The notes beneath the pieces are model-generated. The model did no database searches, was not told the origin of the DNA, and worked only from the letters and a program-made list of their open reading frames with translations. A DNA stretch of 64,000 bases from Erpetoichthys calabaricus. Taxonomy: Eukaryota > Chordata > Cladistia > Polypteriformes > Polypteridae. The DNA is taken from assembly GCF_900747795.2 (NCBI RefSeq), contig NC_041394.2:337937414-338001413 (forward strand), given 5' to 3'. The translations under genes and the position numbers were made by a program. This document shows positions 23,413 to 35,109 of the stretch, one piece after another; within the stretch, counting starts at the first letter, position 1, and each line of letters starts with the position of its first letter.

Positions 23413-24489
23413 CTATTTAAGACTTGATGAGTGCCTTCCACATCAGGGCCATTATTATCCAACATCTAAATCAAGTCTCACCAAGGTGAAGCTACTCTTG
23501 TAGTGTTTAAAAAGGTAATCCATACTGGCTGCAAATCTCTGAGAATAAAAAGTGTCCCTCCTCTGCCTTGACATTGGAGTAGGTGATGATATAGTGAAGG
23601 AGCAACATCTTCAGATGAAGAGACTGCCAATGTTGTGACAGCGGAGGTGGACAGTGTTGCTGGCCCACCACACTGAACAAGCACAACTTGACAAAGAAAT
23701 TAGCAACAATATTAGTTGGTTAAAAATAAAGAAGAGATTATGCACTACTACGTTTATGCCACAAATCCAGAATTTCTGAATAAAGGGTTTTGCCCAAAAT
23801 TGGGATCCAGAAAAGTAATCCCTGCATCTAAGTTAAATAACTGGTGTAAACGTAAGACTTTTAATTAGAATAATTAAAAGAGAGAAAGCAAATAGTAAAG
23901 GGTGATTAGAATACCCACAAAGAATAGCAACTTCAATATAAACACCCAGATGGGAATGAATTCATTCTGGAAAAGAATATCGAGAAGGAACTGATTCTCA
24001 AATAATGGTATGCAAACAACAACTAGAGAAGTTTTAGAGAAGTTAAAAATTGAAAGAAATGAAGTTCATCAAATTGAAAGCAAAGACAAACGTTCTGCCC
24101 AAAGCCACAAGAAGCGACAGCACCAGATGAAAGAGGATCAACTTGAAATAGAAAATTCAATATGAACATCAGCAGAAAGTTACCCAAACTCTAAAAGGAA
24201 TGAAGTAACTAAATCAAACACCTCAGTATACCAGGATATGGTGGAGTGTTAAATCTGTTAATGAAACCTCTGCAGATAACGCTGCAGTGGCTCACCACAG
24301 GAAGGACATTGCTACTTCCAACATCACAGCAGACTAAATCACCAAATAAAGCAACATCCCATAAATTGTCTCACCATCAGAGCTGCGTCATGTTGCCAAA
24401 AATGTTATCACAATATTGATATTCCTGTATTATTAGTATCAGTAAATCATTTTTGGATGATTCATTTTAAGTTTGAATAATATTTTGAA
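23413..24489. other. 3' flank of ZNF locus 1
   Basis: The first 120 bases resemble the 3' flank of ZNF locus 2 (both contain CACTGATGGG/CACATCAGGG and AATCAAGTC/AACCAAGTC), so they are probably 3' UTR. Candidate polyadenylation signals are AATAAAG near 23726 and AATAAAGG near 23780. The remainder (23800-24400) is A-rich and unclassified. Confidence 0.35.
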
Positions 24490-24605
24490 ACCCACACAAA
24501 TGTGGGGTAAACATGCAAAGTCCATGTAGGGAGGACTTTGGACACTAACTCTGGTCTCCTTACTGTGAGCCGGCATGAGATACCATTGTGCCACCATGCT
24601 GCCCT
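24490..24605 (-). mobile_element. V-SINE fragment
   Basis: Minus-strand GGGCAGCATGGTGGCACAATG, then TCACAGTAAGGAGACC, then CTCCCTACATGGACTTTGCATG matches the head and start of the central domain of the SINE at 46626. The tail half is missing. Confidence 0.7.
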
Positions 24606-24919
24606 ATTATAGATACTGTATATCTTTTTAAGTTGTGGTGCTTTGTTACCACTTCAGTTTTCTGGGTGGCTGATCATGCCAATAAGGCAGAATGTGAATG
24701 AACATACCTGTTAATTAGTTAATACTGTATAGCACTTTCATGTTTGCTCATCTTTGTTAGCTGGTTAGCCAACATGACCCGAATGACATATTTTCCCTTC
24801 ACTGTTTTGGCTGTACGTTTGTTTCACTAGCATTTCTGTTAGCCAGGTCCTGGCTGTATTTACATTTGGACTGAAGTGCAGATCTGCCATCTCATGGAAC
24901 TCAAATCTAATTATTTACT

Positions 24920-25620
24920 ACATGTGGCAAATATGTTCTCTGAACGAGAACAGGCCATTCAGCCCAAAAAAGCTTGCCAGTCCTATCCACTGAATTCTTC
25001 TAAAATAACATTTAAGTCAGATTTTGAAAGTCTCTAAAGTCCTACTGTCTACTGGTTGCTTATTTCATGTTTCTAATGTTTCGCAATGTAAAGAAAACCT
25101 CCTAATGTTTGTGCGAAATTTACCCTTAAGTTTTCAGCTGTGTCCCCGTGCTCTTGCTGAACTCATTTTAAGGTCACCGTCTCTATCCACTGGACTAATT
25201 CCTTTCATAATTTTAAACACTTCATTCATGTCACCTCTTAATCTCCATTTGCTTAAACTGTAAAGGCTCAGCTCTTTTAATCTTTCCTCATAATTCATTT
25301 CCTGTAGCCCTGGAATCAGCCTAGTTGTTCTTCTCTGGACCTTTTCTAGCACTGCTATGTCCTTTTTGTAGCCTGGAGACCAAAACTGCACACAGGACTG
25401 CAGATGAGGCCTTACCAGTGCGTTATAAAGGTTTAGCAGAACCTCCTGTGACTTGTGCTCCACACATCAAGGCGCTATATAACCTGATATTCTGTTAGCC
25501 TTCTTAATGGCTTCTGAACACTGTCGGGAAGTCGATAGCTTAGAGTCCACTATGACTCCTAAATCCTTCTGATAAGGTGTACTTTCAATTTTCAGACCCC
25601 CATTGTGTACTTAAAACAAT
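24920..25620 (-). mobile_element. CR1/Rex-like LINE 3' fragment
   Basis: An open minus-strand stretch (25134-25463) encodes part of the reverse transcriptase C-terminal region: NLYNALVRPHLQSCVQFWSP, KDIAVLEKVQRRTTRL, YEERLKELSLYSLSKWRLRG and DMNEVFKIMKG. Further upstream on that strand KDLGVIVDSKL fits the same domain. The 5' part is missing. It belongs to the same group as 13862-14345 and 53560-54080. Confidence 0.75.
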
Positions 25621-25993
25621 GAGGAATATACCAAATAGAGGAATACACTTTTAGAAAAGGAATTCATTTTTTTCCAACACATGATGCTTAAAATGAAATT
25701 ACTTTTAAAGTACAGCTCTCTATATCAGGCCGATTCTGTCAACATTTCAGCCAAAAAGATAGCAGGACATGCCGGAAGGTGTGGCTGAGTTAGTGAGAAG
25801 TTTAGTTTGCCAAAGGCAGCTAAAACAAAGTGCCAGTAACTCTGAAAAGGCTCTCAAAATCACAATTTTAACTTCATTAAAATAAAAAGTAAAATCAGTC
25901 AAATGGCAGTAACTGTAAATGGCTGTTAATATGTGAAGAAATCGGCTGCAGTTTCATTGCTCTGATAAGTTCAAATATTTGCATGCAGTAAAC

Positions 25994-26225
25994 CAGTGTT
26001 TCTCACCCTTTAAGTATTTGTGACCCGAGTTTTCATAACAATTTTAATTGCGCCCCCTAACTTTTTTTTGAAACCCTAATAAAATTTATTCCTATATTTT
26101 TTGCTGCCGATACACTGCCACAAGTTTAAAATTTCCCTATGATTAGCGAAATTACGCCACATATGGCAACATTCGCCCCCCCCTTTTTGTTACTTTTGTT
26201 ACGCCGCACAGTTTGAGAACCGCTG
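25994..26225. mobile_element. hAT-type MITE with perfect 8-bp target duplication
   Basis: The 232-bp non-coding element starts CAGTGTTTCTCACCC and ends GTTTGAGAACCGCTG, imperfect inverted copies of the widespread CAGTGGTTCTCAA type. It is flanked by CAGTAAAC at 25986-25993 and 26226-26233. No transposase is present. Confidence 0.85.
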
Positions 26226-26233
26226 CAGTAAAC

Positions 26234-27499
26234 TGACAGTGCAGTACTGTAAAAGAACAAACTAAGCTGATATTTCCAATAAACACAAACATAATAGGTA
26301 ACTTAATACAAATATTTATTTATTATATGTTTTTGTCAGGATTTTTTTAACCTTTTCTTACAAAGTATTTTACTGAACTTTCACAGCACTGGTCTGACAT
26401 TTACTTATCCCAGCTGAAATTCTGTGAATCTTCTACAACCTGCCTTAATACTTCAGGAAGGGAGACGTCATTTTGGTACTGCAGGCAGGATGAAAACTTT
26501 ATAGTGCAAGCGGAAGTGAGTAAAAAATCAAAAAGAAAAAAAAGGCCACCGCACAAGTATCACTATTCAGTTGTTTAATATATTAAATAATTACCATATT
26601 TTCTCCCAGCTTCCCCAAATGCTTTATAAGCTCTTCAAAGCATTAGAAACCAGTAGAATTTACAATCACATGAATCAAATAACATAATGGAAGCAGATCA
26701 GAAGGTAGAAATAAAAGATGGCCAAATAGCACAAAAGACCAGCCAGACTGGGTAAATAAAGTAAAGCTGCAAGAATAAAGACTGCTGCAAGAAATGTGAC
26801 ATGAATCAACTATTTATAAAAATAAAATAAAACAGGTATAGAGCTGGTTATGACAGGAATCCCATACAACTTCAGTTTTCCTTTTTCCAAAATGTCGTGC
26901 ATATTGATGTTCTAACTTTATTATCTTAGAGAACTGCTTGCATGGCCTTTTTAATCTTTTGAAGTCCAGTGACTCTGGTAAAACTGTCTGAAGGAAAACA
27001 CAAAAAGCAGCAGCTGACCGTATACTGTATGTGTCACACGCCACATTGTACTCCAGCATGAAGACAAACATGGACTTGGTTTTTATTTTCTCATTAGTTT
27101 TTCAAACTTTTCATTTCTTCATTTTTTTCCCCTTATATATTTCCAAAAAATGGAAATAGCTACAAATGAAGATTGCTATTTTATTTATTTGATTTTATCT
27201 ACTTAGTACTTTAGATCAAACTACATATTGTTTTACTTGTATAATTATTGTTTATCCTTTTTTGATTTGTTGATCTATGTAACCAATTATTTTTTAGTAC
27301 TTTACACATCCCTGTGTTTCAGTTTCTTTTGTATGTGTTGCCAGTATTTTGTGTTTATGTGCATGTACAGCTTTTGGTCTTGTCTTTTTTGTAGTATATA
27401 TTTTTCTTTTTTCTTTGTTTATATGTATTGATTTCTTCTACTTGTTTTTCCACATGATATTCATATTTTGATTATTGTTGATATTAATATAGATTATCA
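26234..27499. other. Intergenic stretch without recognised features
   Basis: AT-rich DNA between ZNF loci 1 and 2. Short open frames exist at 26814-27071 (-) and 27228-27431 (+), but they show no family resemblance and low-complexity composition. Confidence 0.3.
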
Positions 27500-28400
27500 G
27501 TTTTGATGGTATACTATTTATCTAGATCCTCGGATGTTTGAAAGTTTATAAAATCCTCCCCACTATTACAAATTTTATTTGACTTGCCCTATTCCACTGG
27601 CAGACAACCATGCGGCTTCACCGTGACAAAGTTCAGATCACAATCCTAAATGTAAAAATAAGAGGAATATTCCTGTTAGACTTGTTATCATCACTGTTTT
27701 TTGTATTGTAAACACAACAGAGGGCCACAGACCCCCAATTCTCAATCACAGTATCGCCCAACATGATTCCAGGTTCAAATAAACAAATTTATTTGTCAAC
27801 AACACATTTCCAATAATTATAACACAAAAGATCAATCTCAAATACAATAAATAATCAATTTTTTCCCTCCCTCCTTCCTTCCTTCCTTCCTTCCTCCAAG
27901 TGAGTGTCATCCGCCACCTCCCACCTCCTACTCCTTAAAGTAAGGCCGTCGGCTTCTTTTGAATTAAACCCAGGAACTGTTTCCAGTATCATGCACAGGT
28001 CGTCTGATGCACGTACTGTGAAAGGCGCATCCTCCCCAACCACCACAACAACATCCTCTGGTGACACCCAATGATCCCAGGTAGGCCTGCATTTCTAAAC
28101 TCCAATTCCCAGCATGCCTTAAGGGCATCCTGATTGGACTCAGCTCTGAGGAACACTGCCACCTGCTGAGTGGGAGAACAAACTACTTCCAGCACACATG
28201 CCGGCTTGGTCCATACATTTTCATCTCCTGGGCAGGCTATCTGGCCTTCCTCCATGGCAATTACAGTATATAGCATTCAACTCACAAAAAACTCTCCTTA
28301 ATGACCTCAGTCATGGGTTTAACATCAGCACTTGAAAATCAACGTAACCCTCAGACATTCAGTTAGCTGTTATTTCAGGCTTACCTAATATACTGTAATG
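27500..28400 (+). mobile_element. R4/Dong-like LINE fragment split by an LTR-like insertion
   Basis: Plus-strand sequence GATCCTCGGATGTTTGAAAG and CAAAGTTCAGATCACAATCC parallels the sense strand of the R4-like element at 55876-58830 (GATCCTCAAATGCTTGAAAA; CAAAGGCCAGACCACACTCC). The similarity stops near 27690 and resumes near 28300 (CCTCAGTCATGGGTTTAACA), on the other side of the LTR-like block. The copy is very decayed. Confidence 0.45.
27690..28285 (-). mobile_element. Fossil LTR-like retroelement sequence, copy B
   Basis: Non-coding block nested in an R4-like LINE fragment. On the minus strand it has a polyadenylation-like AATAAATTTG near 27780 and a CT/GA-rich repeat (27861-27897). It is less similar to the other LTR-like copies and its borders are approximate. 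A fossil of undetermined family. Confidence 0.3.
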
Positions 28401-28569
28401 ACTCAACAGCTACAGAAAGTATTCAACCAACAAAAAAAAGTTAAAAAGCTAGAAAACCACAACTGGTTAAGACAATAAATACAATGGGAAATAATGCTGC
28501 TCCAGCTCCATGAAGCTCCATTTTTATATTTTCTTTTGAGTCATTCTGGTGTGTGTTCAAATCATTTTG

Positions 28570-28768
<199 letters not shown>

Positions 28769-29326
28769 GCAAATTCATATACATCATGTTTGTGAAGAAA
28801 TAACTTTAAAAATACCAAACTTCTTTAAGCAGTGACTATGAGTGGTGCCTGCACAGCCCACCCCTCCTGTAGTACTCTTTGTAGTGACTCACTCACTCAC
28901 ACAGGCTACAGCAGACAACATGGCTGTCCCCAAGAGAATGGAGGCTGTACAAAGGCAGGAGCTACCCACAGTTCATTGTAGTTAATTTCAAATGTGCTTG
29001 GAATTTGTCAAGTTATTACTGTGATTTTTTTGTGATTTTGGACATACTGGATATTTTGAACCTACGTTCTGTTTTATGACTTTGCCTCTTGAAATTGGAT
29101 TGTTCGCCTGGATCGTCTTGTGATTTTGGACAATTCTTATTTTTCCCTTTTGCGCTTCGTAGGGCTTACATTTGTTCAGAATATTCTTTTTTTTGCAAAA
29201 ATAAATCATCTTATTTATAAAGATTCTGTGTTTTTGTTCTTATTACAAGTTAGGTTTTGATGTTTTTTTCCTCTAGTGGGTATTTTTGGAACTTTGTTCT
29301 TGGGAAGTTTCATGTTTATAACACAG
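28769..29326. other. Intergenic stretch with a retroelement-like 3' end
   Basis: No gene is seen. ATAAATCATCTTATTTATAAAG near 29201-29222 resembles the polyadenylation part of LTR-like copy C at 36.6 kb (opposite strand), so 28870-29300 may be another fragment of that family. Confidence 0.3.
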
Positions 29327-29525
29327 GCATTGTCTTTGCGGAGTTTGCACATTCTCCCTGTTTGCTTAGCTTTTCTTGCAGGTACTCCAGTTTTCTTCCC
29401 ACATTGCCATTGTGAATGTAGGTGGGCACATGAGTGGGGCTAACATTGAACTGGTACACTGTCAATGGCTGTTTGCTGTCTTGGCTTTATCTCCAAGTGA
29501 AATTGAACTTGATTAAGTGAATCTG
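29327..29525 (+). mobile_element. Old V-SINE fragment
   Basis: GGAGTTTGCACATTCTCCCTG, then GGTACTCCAGTTTTCTTCCC matches the conserved central V-SINE segment. The tRNA head is missing and the 3' part is diverged. Confidence 0.65.
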
Positions 29526-29664
29526 AGAGAATTGCATTACGTATATTGTGGAAGATCAGCCCAGATCACTGACAGACACAGGGCACACAAAAGTCCAAAA
29601 GCACACGTTTGTTTTCCTGCTTCTTTTACAGCACACATAGTGCACAAAGCACTTCAATAATGCT

Positions 29665-29955
29665 TACAGCACTCAATATTTAGTTGGGGCTCCTTTGGCC
29701 TGGATTACTGCAGCAATGCGGCGTGGCATGGAGTCGATCACTCTGTGGCACTGCTCAGGTGTTATGAGAGCCCATGTTGCTCTGATAGTGGCCTTCAGCT
29801 CTTCTGAATTGTTGGGTCTGGCGTATTGCATCTTCCTCTTCACAATACCCGATAGATTTTCTATGGAGTTAAGGTCAGGTGAGTTTGCTGGCCAATCAAA
29901 AACAGGGATACCATGGTCCTTAAACCAGGTACTGGTAGCTTTGGCACTGTTGATT
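29665..29955 (-). mobile_element. Tc1-like transposase C-terminal fragment
   Basis: Minus-strand translation reads WFKDHGIPVFDWPANSPDLN, SIENL (the position of the catalytic glutamate), VKRKMQYARPNN, TPEQCHRVIDSMPRRIAAVI and AKGAPTKY, the carboxy end of a fish Tc1 transposase family. Only the last quarter of the gene is left. No inverted end is recognisable. Confidence 0.8.
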
Positions 29956-30010
29956 TGACAATTTGTTTATATCCTTTGATTGACGTAAGATATCGTTTTC
30001 TTAATTTTTC

Positions 30011-30100
30011 AGCAATAATACAATACAATACAATTTATTTTTGTGTAGCCCAAAATCACACAATAAGTGCCGCAAGGGATGACTTTACCTTAGGCAGGCT
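30011..30100. repeat. LINE/SINE 3'-tail-like fragment
   Basis: ATACAATTTATTTTTGTGT, then AGCCCAAAATCACACAATAAG matches a very common fish interspersed 3' end (read here from its tail side). It is a short fragment whose parent family is not certain. Confidence 0.45.
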
Positions 30101-30423
30101 AAAAACAACTTGGCTGGTGGGCCGTGGCACGAAGTGCCACATTTGAGTACCGAGAAGACAAACAGAATAGTTTCAATGAATAATTTCAATGTATGTTTAA
30201 GATCATCTTGCAGTAGTTTTATTTCAGATCAAATAAACAGTATTCATTTTCGGTTGATCTACTATACTAGGCCTAATTGATTTAAATGATTTTCTGGTCT
30301 TTAATTACAGAGGATTCAACATTAACTTCCAAACTCTCTAGTGCGCAAACTCGGAACGCGCTCGCGCCCATAAATGATATCAAGCAGACAAGGAGCGCGC
30401 ACAGCGCCTTGTCAAAAAATGTG

Positions 30424-30431
30424 TGACGTCA
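30424..30431 (+). promoter_or_regulatory. Palindromic CRE (TGACGTCA), putative promoter element of ZNF locus 2
   Basis: A perfect CREB/ATF palindrome 141 bp before the splice donor GAAGG|GTAAGT. The downstream bases (CATTCAGAGCGACGG, then TCTTGCTTGCCTG) align with those after the CRE of ZNF locus 1. The upstream 100 bp are CpG-rich (GGAACGCGCTCGCGCCC near 30352), as expected for a promoter. Confidence 0.5.
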
Positions 30432-30572
30432 TTCAGAGCGACGGTGGAAGGTCTTGCTTGCCTGTCACTACCCTGATTTGGACCGGAATGACAATGCATG
30501 GTGTTGTTTAAGTTTACTGAGTGAGGAGTGTGAATGATTTTAAAGAGAAGTACATCAGTAACAAAAAGAAGG
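30432..30572 (+). other. Putative non-coding leader exon of ZNF locus 2
   Basis: The segment ends ACAAAAAGAAGG|GTAAGT and is alignable with 1386-1505. I infer an untranslated exon spliced to 33985. This is unproven, and an alternative reading is that only the promoter was duplicated. Confidence 0.35.
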
Positions 30573-33500
30573 GTAAGTAAATTCCGTGTTGCGTTTATGA
30601 CTTTTTGGTTTTTCATACCCTCCGATCAGATAAGGCTAAATTTAGTCGTGGATTTGCAGCTACTACAAATGTCTTTTATTTCTACGTTATGTTTCTACAC
30701 GCAGAAAGCTTTGAATCCACATATCTCAGCATTATTTCTAAATGTTATCTAGCGCCTTTCTCAGAAAGCACGTTTACAACGCGCTTTATCCGGTGCGATT
30801 AATTAATTACAAAGTCAAGTGTATTATTAGGTGTACTCAGTACAATTACATTCTTTCTGACATGTCTCCTTAGAACACTTGAGTATAATATGCACCGTTG
30901 CATACAATATGTATTTAGAAGTGTTATATCTATATTATGCGTTATATATATTGCAGCGACCTCCTCGTAACAGGTTTGGAAGGAAGATATAGCAAGACAA
31001 AGAAGTGATTGCAAGAACAGTTTTCTTTTAACAGTGCATTGATTAAAAAAAAAAAACACACACACAAATATAAAACAACAAAGAAGAAAATTAAACAGGA
31101 ACTATTTACAGTTACCTATAAACATCTCACTGTTGTGGCCATGAACTCTGAATAATGAAACTCCATGCGATTAATGTGGCCTGTTTAACGCATCCAAAGC
31201 TGGCGCCTCAGGCAGTACTTTGGTCAGAGAGGTATTTTCGTGTCACTTTAACATTATGAAAGAATAATACAAATAAGTTAATTGTGCACCTAAATAATTT
31301 AATACACACTCAGTACCGTATTTATATTTAATCCTTTAAAAATGTTATGAAAGAAAATTTTCATTTAAAGGTTTAAAATTTTGTATTACGCCATTCAGAG
31401 CGATACGCCACATGTCAGTACGTAGCAATGGCGTTCATTTTCTTGATTTACACATCCTGATATTGGGGGGTGATTGGGTTGGGCTTATGACAGTCCTTTG
31501 TGCAATGGTTGGGAAGGTTAAAATACGCTTTCTCTCTTTTTTTTGTTTCATGTTTCTGTAAAAAGATCAATTCAATGTCATATAACACATAAGTGCTAAA
31601 TAAATTATCTTTGAGTGTCGCTAAAACCAAAGTAAGTCTGTAATACTTCTGTATTTAACACGCCGGTGTGCCAGGTAGGTTACAGTTCTGACTGCCCTAA
31701 TATAATGACAAAATTCTACGAAACAGAAGTGTAATGATTATCCCTACCTATTATTCTAGAGTGCAGTAATTTATGCAAAGAACGCAACATAAGCATCCAA
31801 GTAATGCAAGGTGTCAGTTTTTAAGCGAGACAGCAGCTACGGAGATCTTTTTTTAGCGTGCCAGGAGCAAAGGTGTAGGTAGAGCAGTGTTATTTTTTTA
31901 ATTCCTTTAGATTGATTCTACATTAATTTTGTGAAACAGTGTATATTTACTTCATGATTTATGTTTTAATTTTATACATGGACGGGAACAGGCAGAGTTA
32001 GACTGCAGGTATCATGGAGTGGGATACAGTAGCGAATAAGCGAATCAGTGGAAACAGAATCAGCAGATAGTGAGGTTTTACTGTATGCTCTGTACATAAA
32101 TTACAGAACAATACATTGCAAAATTGTGTCTTGTTTTTACCAAATGTAAATAACTAACATGCAATATTTTTGTCTTTTTAAGTGATATAAAAAAACAGGA
32201 TTCTTTTTGCCTTTTACTGTTTTCAAATAAATCACAAATCATGAACTTGTCTTGTCATGATCCATATTATGCATGTTGAAAGCACATATTTTATGCATCT
32301 AAGTGAAGACAATGCATTGTTCTTTTAGAATATTCTGTACTTATCTGATGAAGGAATTATGTTGGGAGCATAAAATCACACCACAACAAAGTTGCAAAAT
32401 TCAGACTTTTTGTCAGCAATGTTCTTCTTACTACCATACCTACTGGAATAATCTTCCAAACACCACAAATGCAACATACAGTACATGTCCATATGATTAG
32501 GAACAACTTAAAAAAAGTTATTGGATACCTTATGTACTATTTATAGGGTTTTATTAGTTTAAAAAAATCATGGCATTTACTGCTTTTCAAATAAATCACC
32601 ATAACCTGAAGATGCTGTACATCTAGGTGAAGACATGACCCTGTTCCTTTAGAAAATATACATCTGGTGAAGGACCCAAATTAGAACACACAAATGCTGG
32701 CTATTGTATATTCAAAAAGGTCTTTACAAAAATGTATTTTTATAAAATATAAACCACATGTTGAGTATGATTTATAATTTCCCATGTGATTAGAAAAGTT
32801 CAGGAAGACTTAAAGTAATGTCCTGGAAAAAGAAAACAATTCACACTAGACTTGATCAAGAACAGCAAAAAAAAGTTATAAGCATATTTTGGCTCTGCAA
32901 AGTCCAAATTAAAAATAGTTATGAAATATATATGATTATAAAAAAACAATACAAAGCAAAATTTACACCAAAAAATCCAGATTTATGCCACTTTGAAAAG
33001 CTAATTACTTGCAAGCAAAACAGAACCTTGCCTCTCTCAAACAATGAGAAAACCAAATAACTTGCATATACTGAAAACAAATCATGTACCCCCATTTCCC
33101 CAATCCCCCTTGTTGTCACAATAAAAAAAGGAGAAACAAAAACCCACTCATACCATACAAAAAAGCAAATGCTGTCTTTTGTTATTATTTTCTTAGAGAA
33201 AACCAAATGGGGTGGAGGAAGAGACGACTGTACTATGTTAAAAAGAAATATATCATGGCTGTCAGATCACGGTGAGAAAAATGCCAGTCTAACTGCATAT
33301 CTAGTACATTATCGAGGACATCCTTAGCCCTGGAATTGAATGACCCAGTATCAGATTCACCTCTTCTGCTGTCACTGTACTCCAAAATAATAATCAATAA
33401 TACTTTTCAGGCTATTGTTCTGCAAACATTGTGTCTAGTAGATGCTTCTTCCTCTGTCACACTCCTTAGTATTCTGCTAAATGAGGGACAGTCAGCTTCT

Positions 33501-33984
33501 GTTGCAGTATCTTTTGATTAGTATTAAGGCACATGATACACTTGTTTGAAAGGGTGGAATCCAATCAACTGAGAGAGTTAATTGGAAGAAGACCCGTTCA
33601 TCATTTTAACTTAGAAACAGGGGCATCAAATAGGTGAGATGTGTTGACCTACAATCAAGAAATGACTTTCAACAGATCCTATTGGGTGGTTAAAGCCTGC
33701 AGGACCTTTGAGAATGCAGTTATGGGCAGTGTTACAGGGAAGGGTAACCTAATAATTTGTATGCTTTTTTTGAGCACATGAAGAAAAAAATATTGTAAAA
33801 TCTTACAAGGGCATGCAATACTCCATTTTAACAGCAAGAGTGTCCTCTTCAACTCTGACAGAAAGAAAGTGAATGATTGTTATGCACACTAATGAGGACA
33901 ATGAATGGGGGCAGAGTTTAGGAAGTTAAAATGTTTTCACATGTTACTATGTCGCTAATTATTATTTTTTTTGTTCCCTTGCAG
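30573..33984. other. First intron of ZNF locus 2
   Basis: No gene or named transposon is seen. Near 31386 a 14-base piece (CCATTCAGAGCGAT) echoes the post-CRE sequence. A diverged direct repeat of about 110 bp lies at 32208-32370 and 32570-32690 (listed separately). The stretch ends in the acceptor TTGTTCCCTTGCAG at 33984. Confidence 0.35.
32208..32690 (+). repeat. Pair of diverged direct repeats in the intron of ZNF locus 2
   Basis: TTTACTG(T/C)TTT(T)CAAATAAATCAC, then CATCTA(A/G)GTGAAGACA, then TTCTTTTAGAA/TTCCTTTAGAA occurs twice about 360 bp apart in the same orientation. No family could be named. It may be part of an unclassified interspersed repeat or a local duplication. Confidence 0.45.
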
Positions 33985-34460
33985 GCAGGAGGACAAACCA
34001 GCTATTTTCTGTAACACACAAATGGCTGGAACAGAGAAGGTAAGTCAAGCTGACATGAATACCATGGAGGAAAGGACAGCAGATATTAAGAAGGAGGAAG
34101 ACTGTGGCTGGGTATCTGTCTACATTAAAAAGGAGAGTCCATGTGTTAAGGATGAGGATGACGACTCTGAATTAATGTCAGTAGTCATTAAAGAAGAGCC
34201 TGAGGAGAAGTCTGTTGATATGGACATACAGAAACATAAAAGTAAAGACAATGTCAAGGAAGAGGACCTTCACTCTGCAATTGTCATTCAGTATGGGAAT
34301 CAAGATGGAGAGGTAAAGGGAGCAGCCTCTTCTCAGAGCTCATCTTTGGAGCCTTCTGTTAATGTGAAGTGTGAATCTTTATCTAACATAAAAAATGATG
34401 AAGAAATGTCAAGGATATCACCGGAAAGTCAACCAACACCTGCAAATCAGTACGGAGAAA
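33985..34460 (+). CDS. ZNF locus 2, exon with acidic KEE domain (coding from 34022)
   Basis: First coding exon of the second zinc-finger gene. The acceptor is GTTCCCTTGCAG at 33984 (an alternative AG lies 4 bases on), the chosen start is ATG at 34022 (MAGTEK), and the donor is GAAA|GTAAGTG at 34460/34461 (phase 1). The 146 encoded residues contain six psi-K-x-E SUMO-consensus motifs (K23, K36, K43, K57, K79 and one near residue 115) and no KRAB, SCAN or BTB domain. The first 65 residues align with ZNF locus 1; an inserted serine/glutamine-rich part follows. A second perfect donor-like AAG|GTAAGT occurs inside the coding sequence at 34039/34040 (phase 0). Its use would not join in frame to 42417. 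The exon joins in frame to 42417 for a 458-residue protein. Confidence 0.8.
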
Positions 34461-34597
34461 GTAAGTGTAAAATAAAAATGTCAGTTTTTGGGTTAGTGGT
34501 GTTTGAAATGTAGTGTTTATGGTGAAAAGTGGATAAACTGTTTTTTTTTTTTGTTCTTTTTCTTTATTAAGCAGATTACTATTATTCTTATTATGTG

Positions 34598-34644
34598 TGG
34601 ATAGCGCTTTGAGTACTGAGAAAAGTGCTATATAAATGTAATGA

Positions 34645-34672
<28 letters not shown>
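34598..34672 (+). repeat. SINE/LINE 3' tail of the 5S/U2-SINE type
   Basis: GATAGCGCTTTGAGTACTGAG, then AAAAGTGCTATATAAATG and (ATT)n is the 3' tail also found on the 5S-derived SINE (7.05 kb) and the U2-headed SINE (50.4 kb). Only the tail is present, so it is a strongly 5'-truncated insertion. Confidence 0.6.
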
Positions 34673-34677
<5 letters not shown>

Positions 34678-35109
34678 AAACTATAAACATTTGTGACAGT
34701 TTTAGCTTATTCATTTTGATTTGTTTAAATTGTCAGCATTCTTGGGGAGAATCTATGGCTTCACTTTTCTGTTCTGCATGTTGCACAGCCAGGATTTTAT
34801 TTTGAGCAGCAGTGGAGAATAACATAACTACAACCAGGGTAATTCTAGAAATGTTAGGTTAGGCTCAGGTTTATACAATACAGTTCCAAGGCTATCTGCA
34901 TTCATTATTGTCAAAGCTAAGTCTTTCTGGAACATTCTAGCCCTTTGTTTCTCTTAACCATAGTAAAACATAATAAATTGAAAGAAAATTGTTTCATGTT
35001 GCGTTAGAGGTATTTGTTGATTTATGTTTTTGTTCTGTTTGGCTTTGAAATTAACATACAAATACTTTTTAAACTTACAGTTTTAGTGTAAAACTTCAGT
35101 AAAAAAACA
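34673..35109. other. Intronic stretch without recognised features
   Basis: AT-rich sequence between the SINE tail and the Helitron remnant. Nothing in it could be named. Confidence 0.3.

Noticed and set aside
30599-31400. Second copy of the promoter at 31386 (CCATTCAGAGCGAT)
   Set aside because: Only 14 bases match the post-CRE sequence, there is no CRE and no donor nearby, so chance or a tiny duplication is enough.
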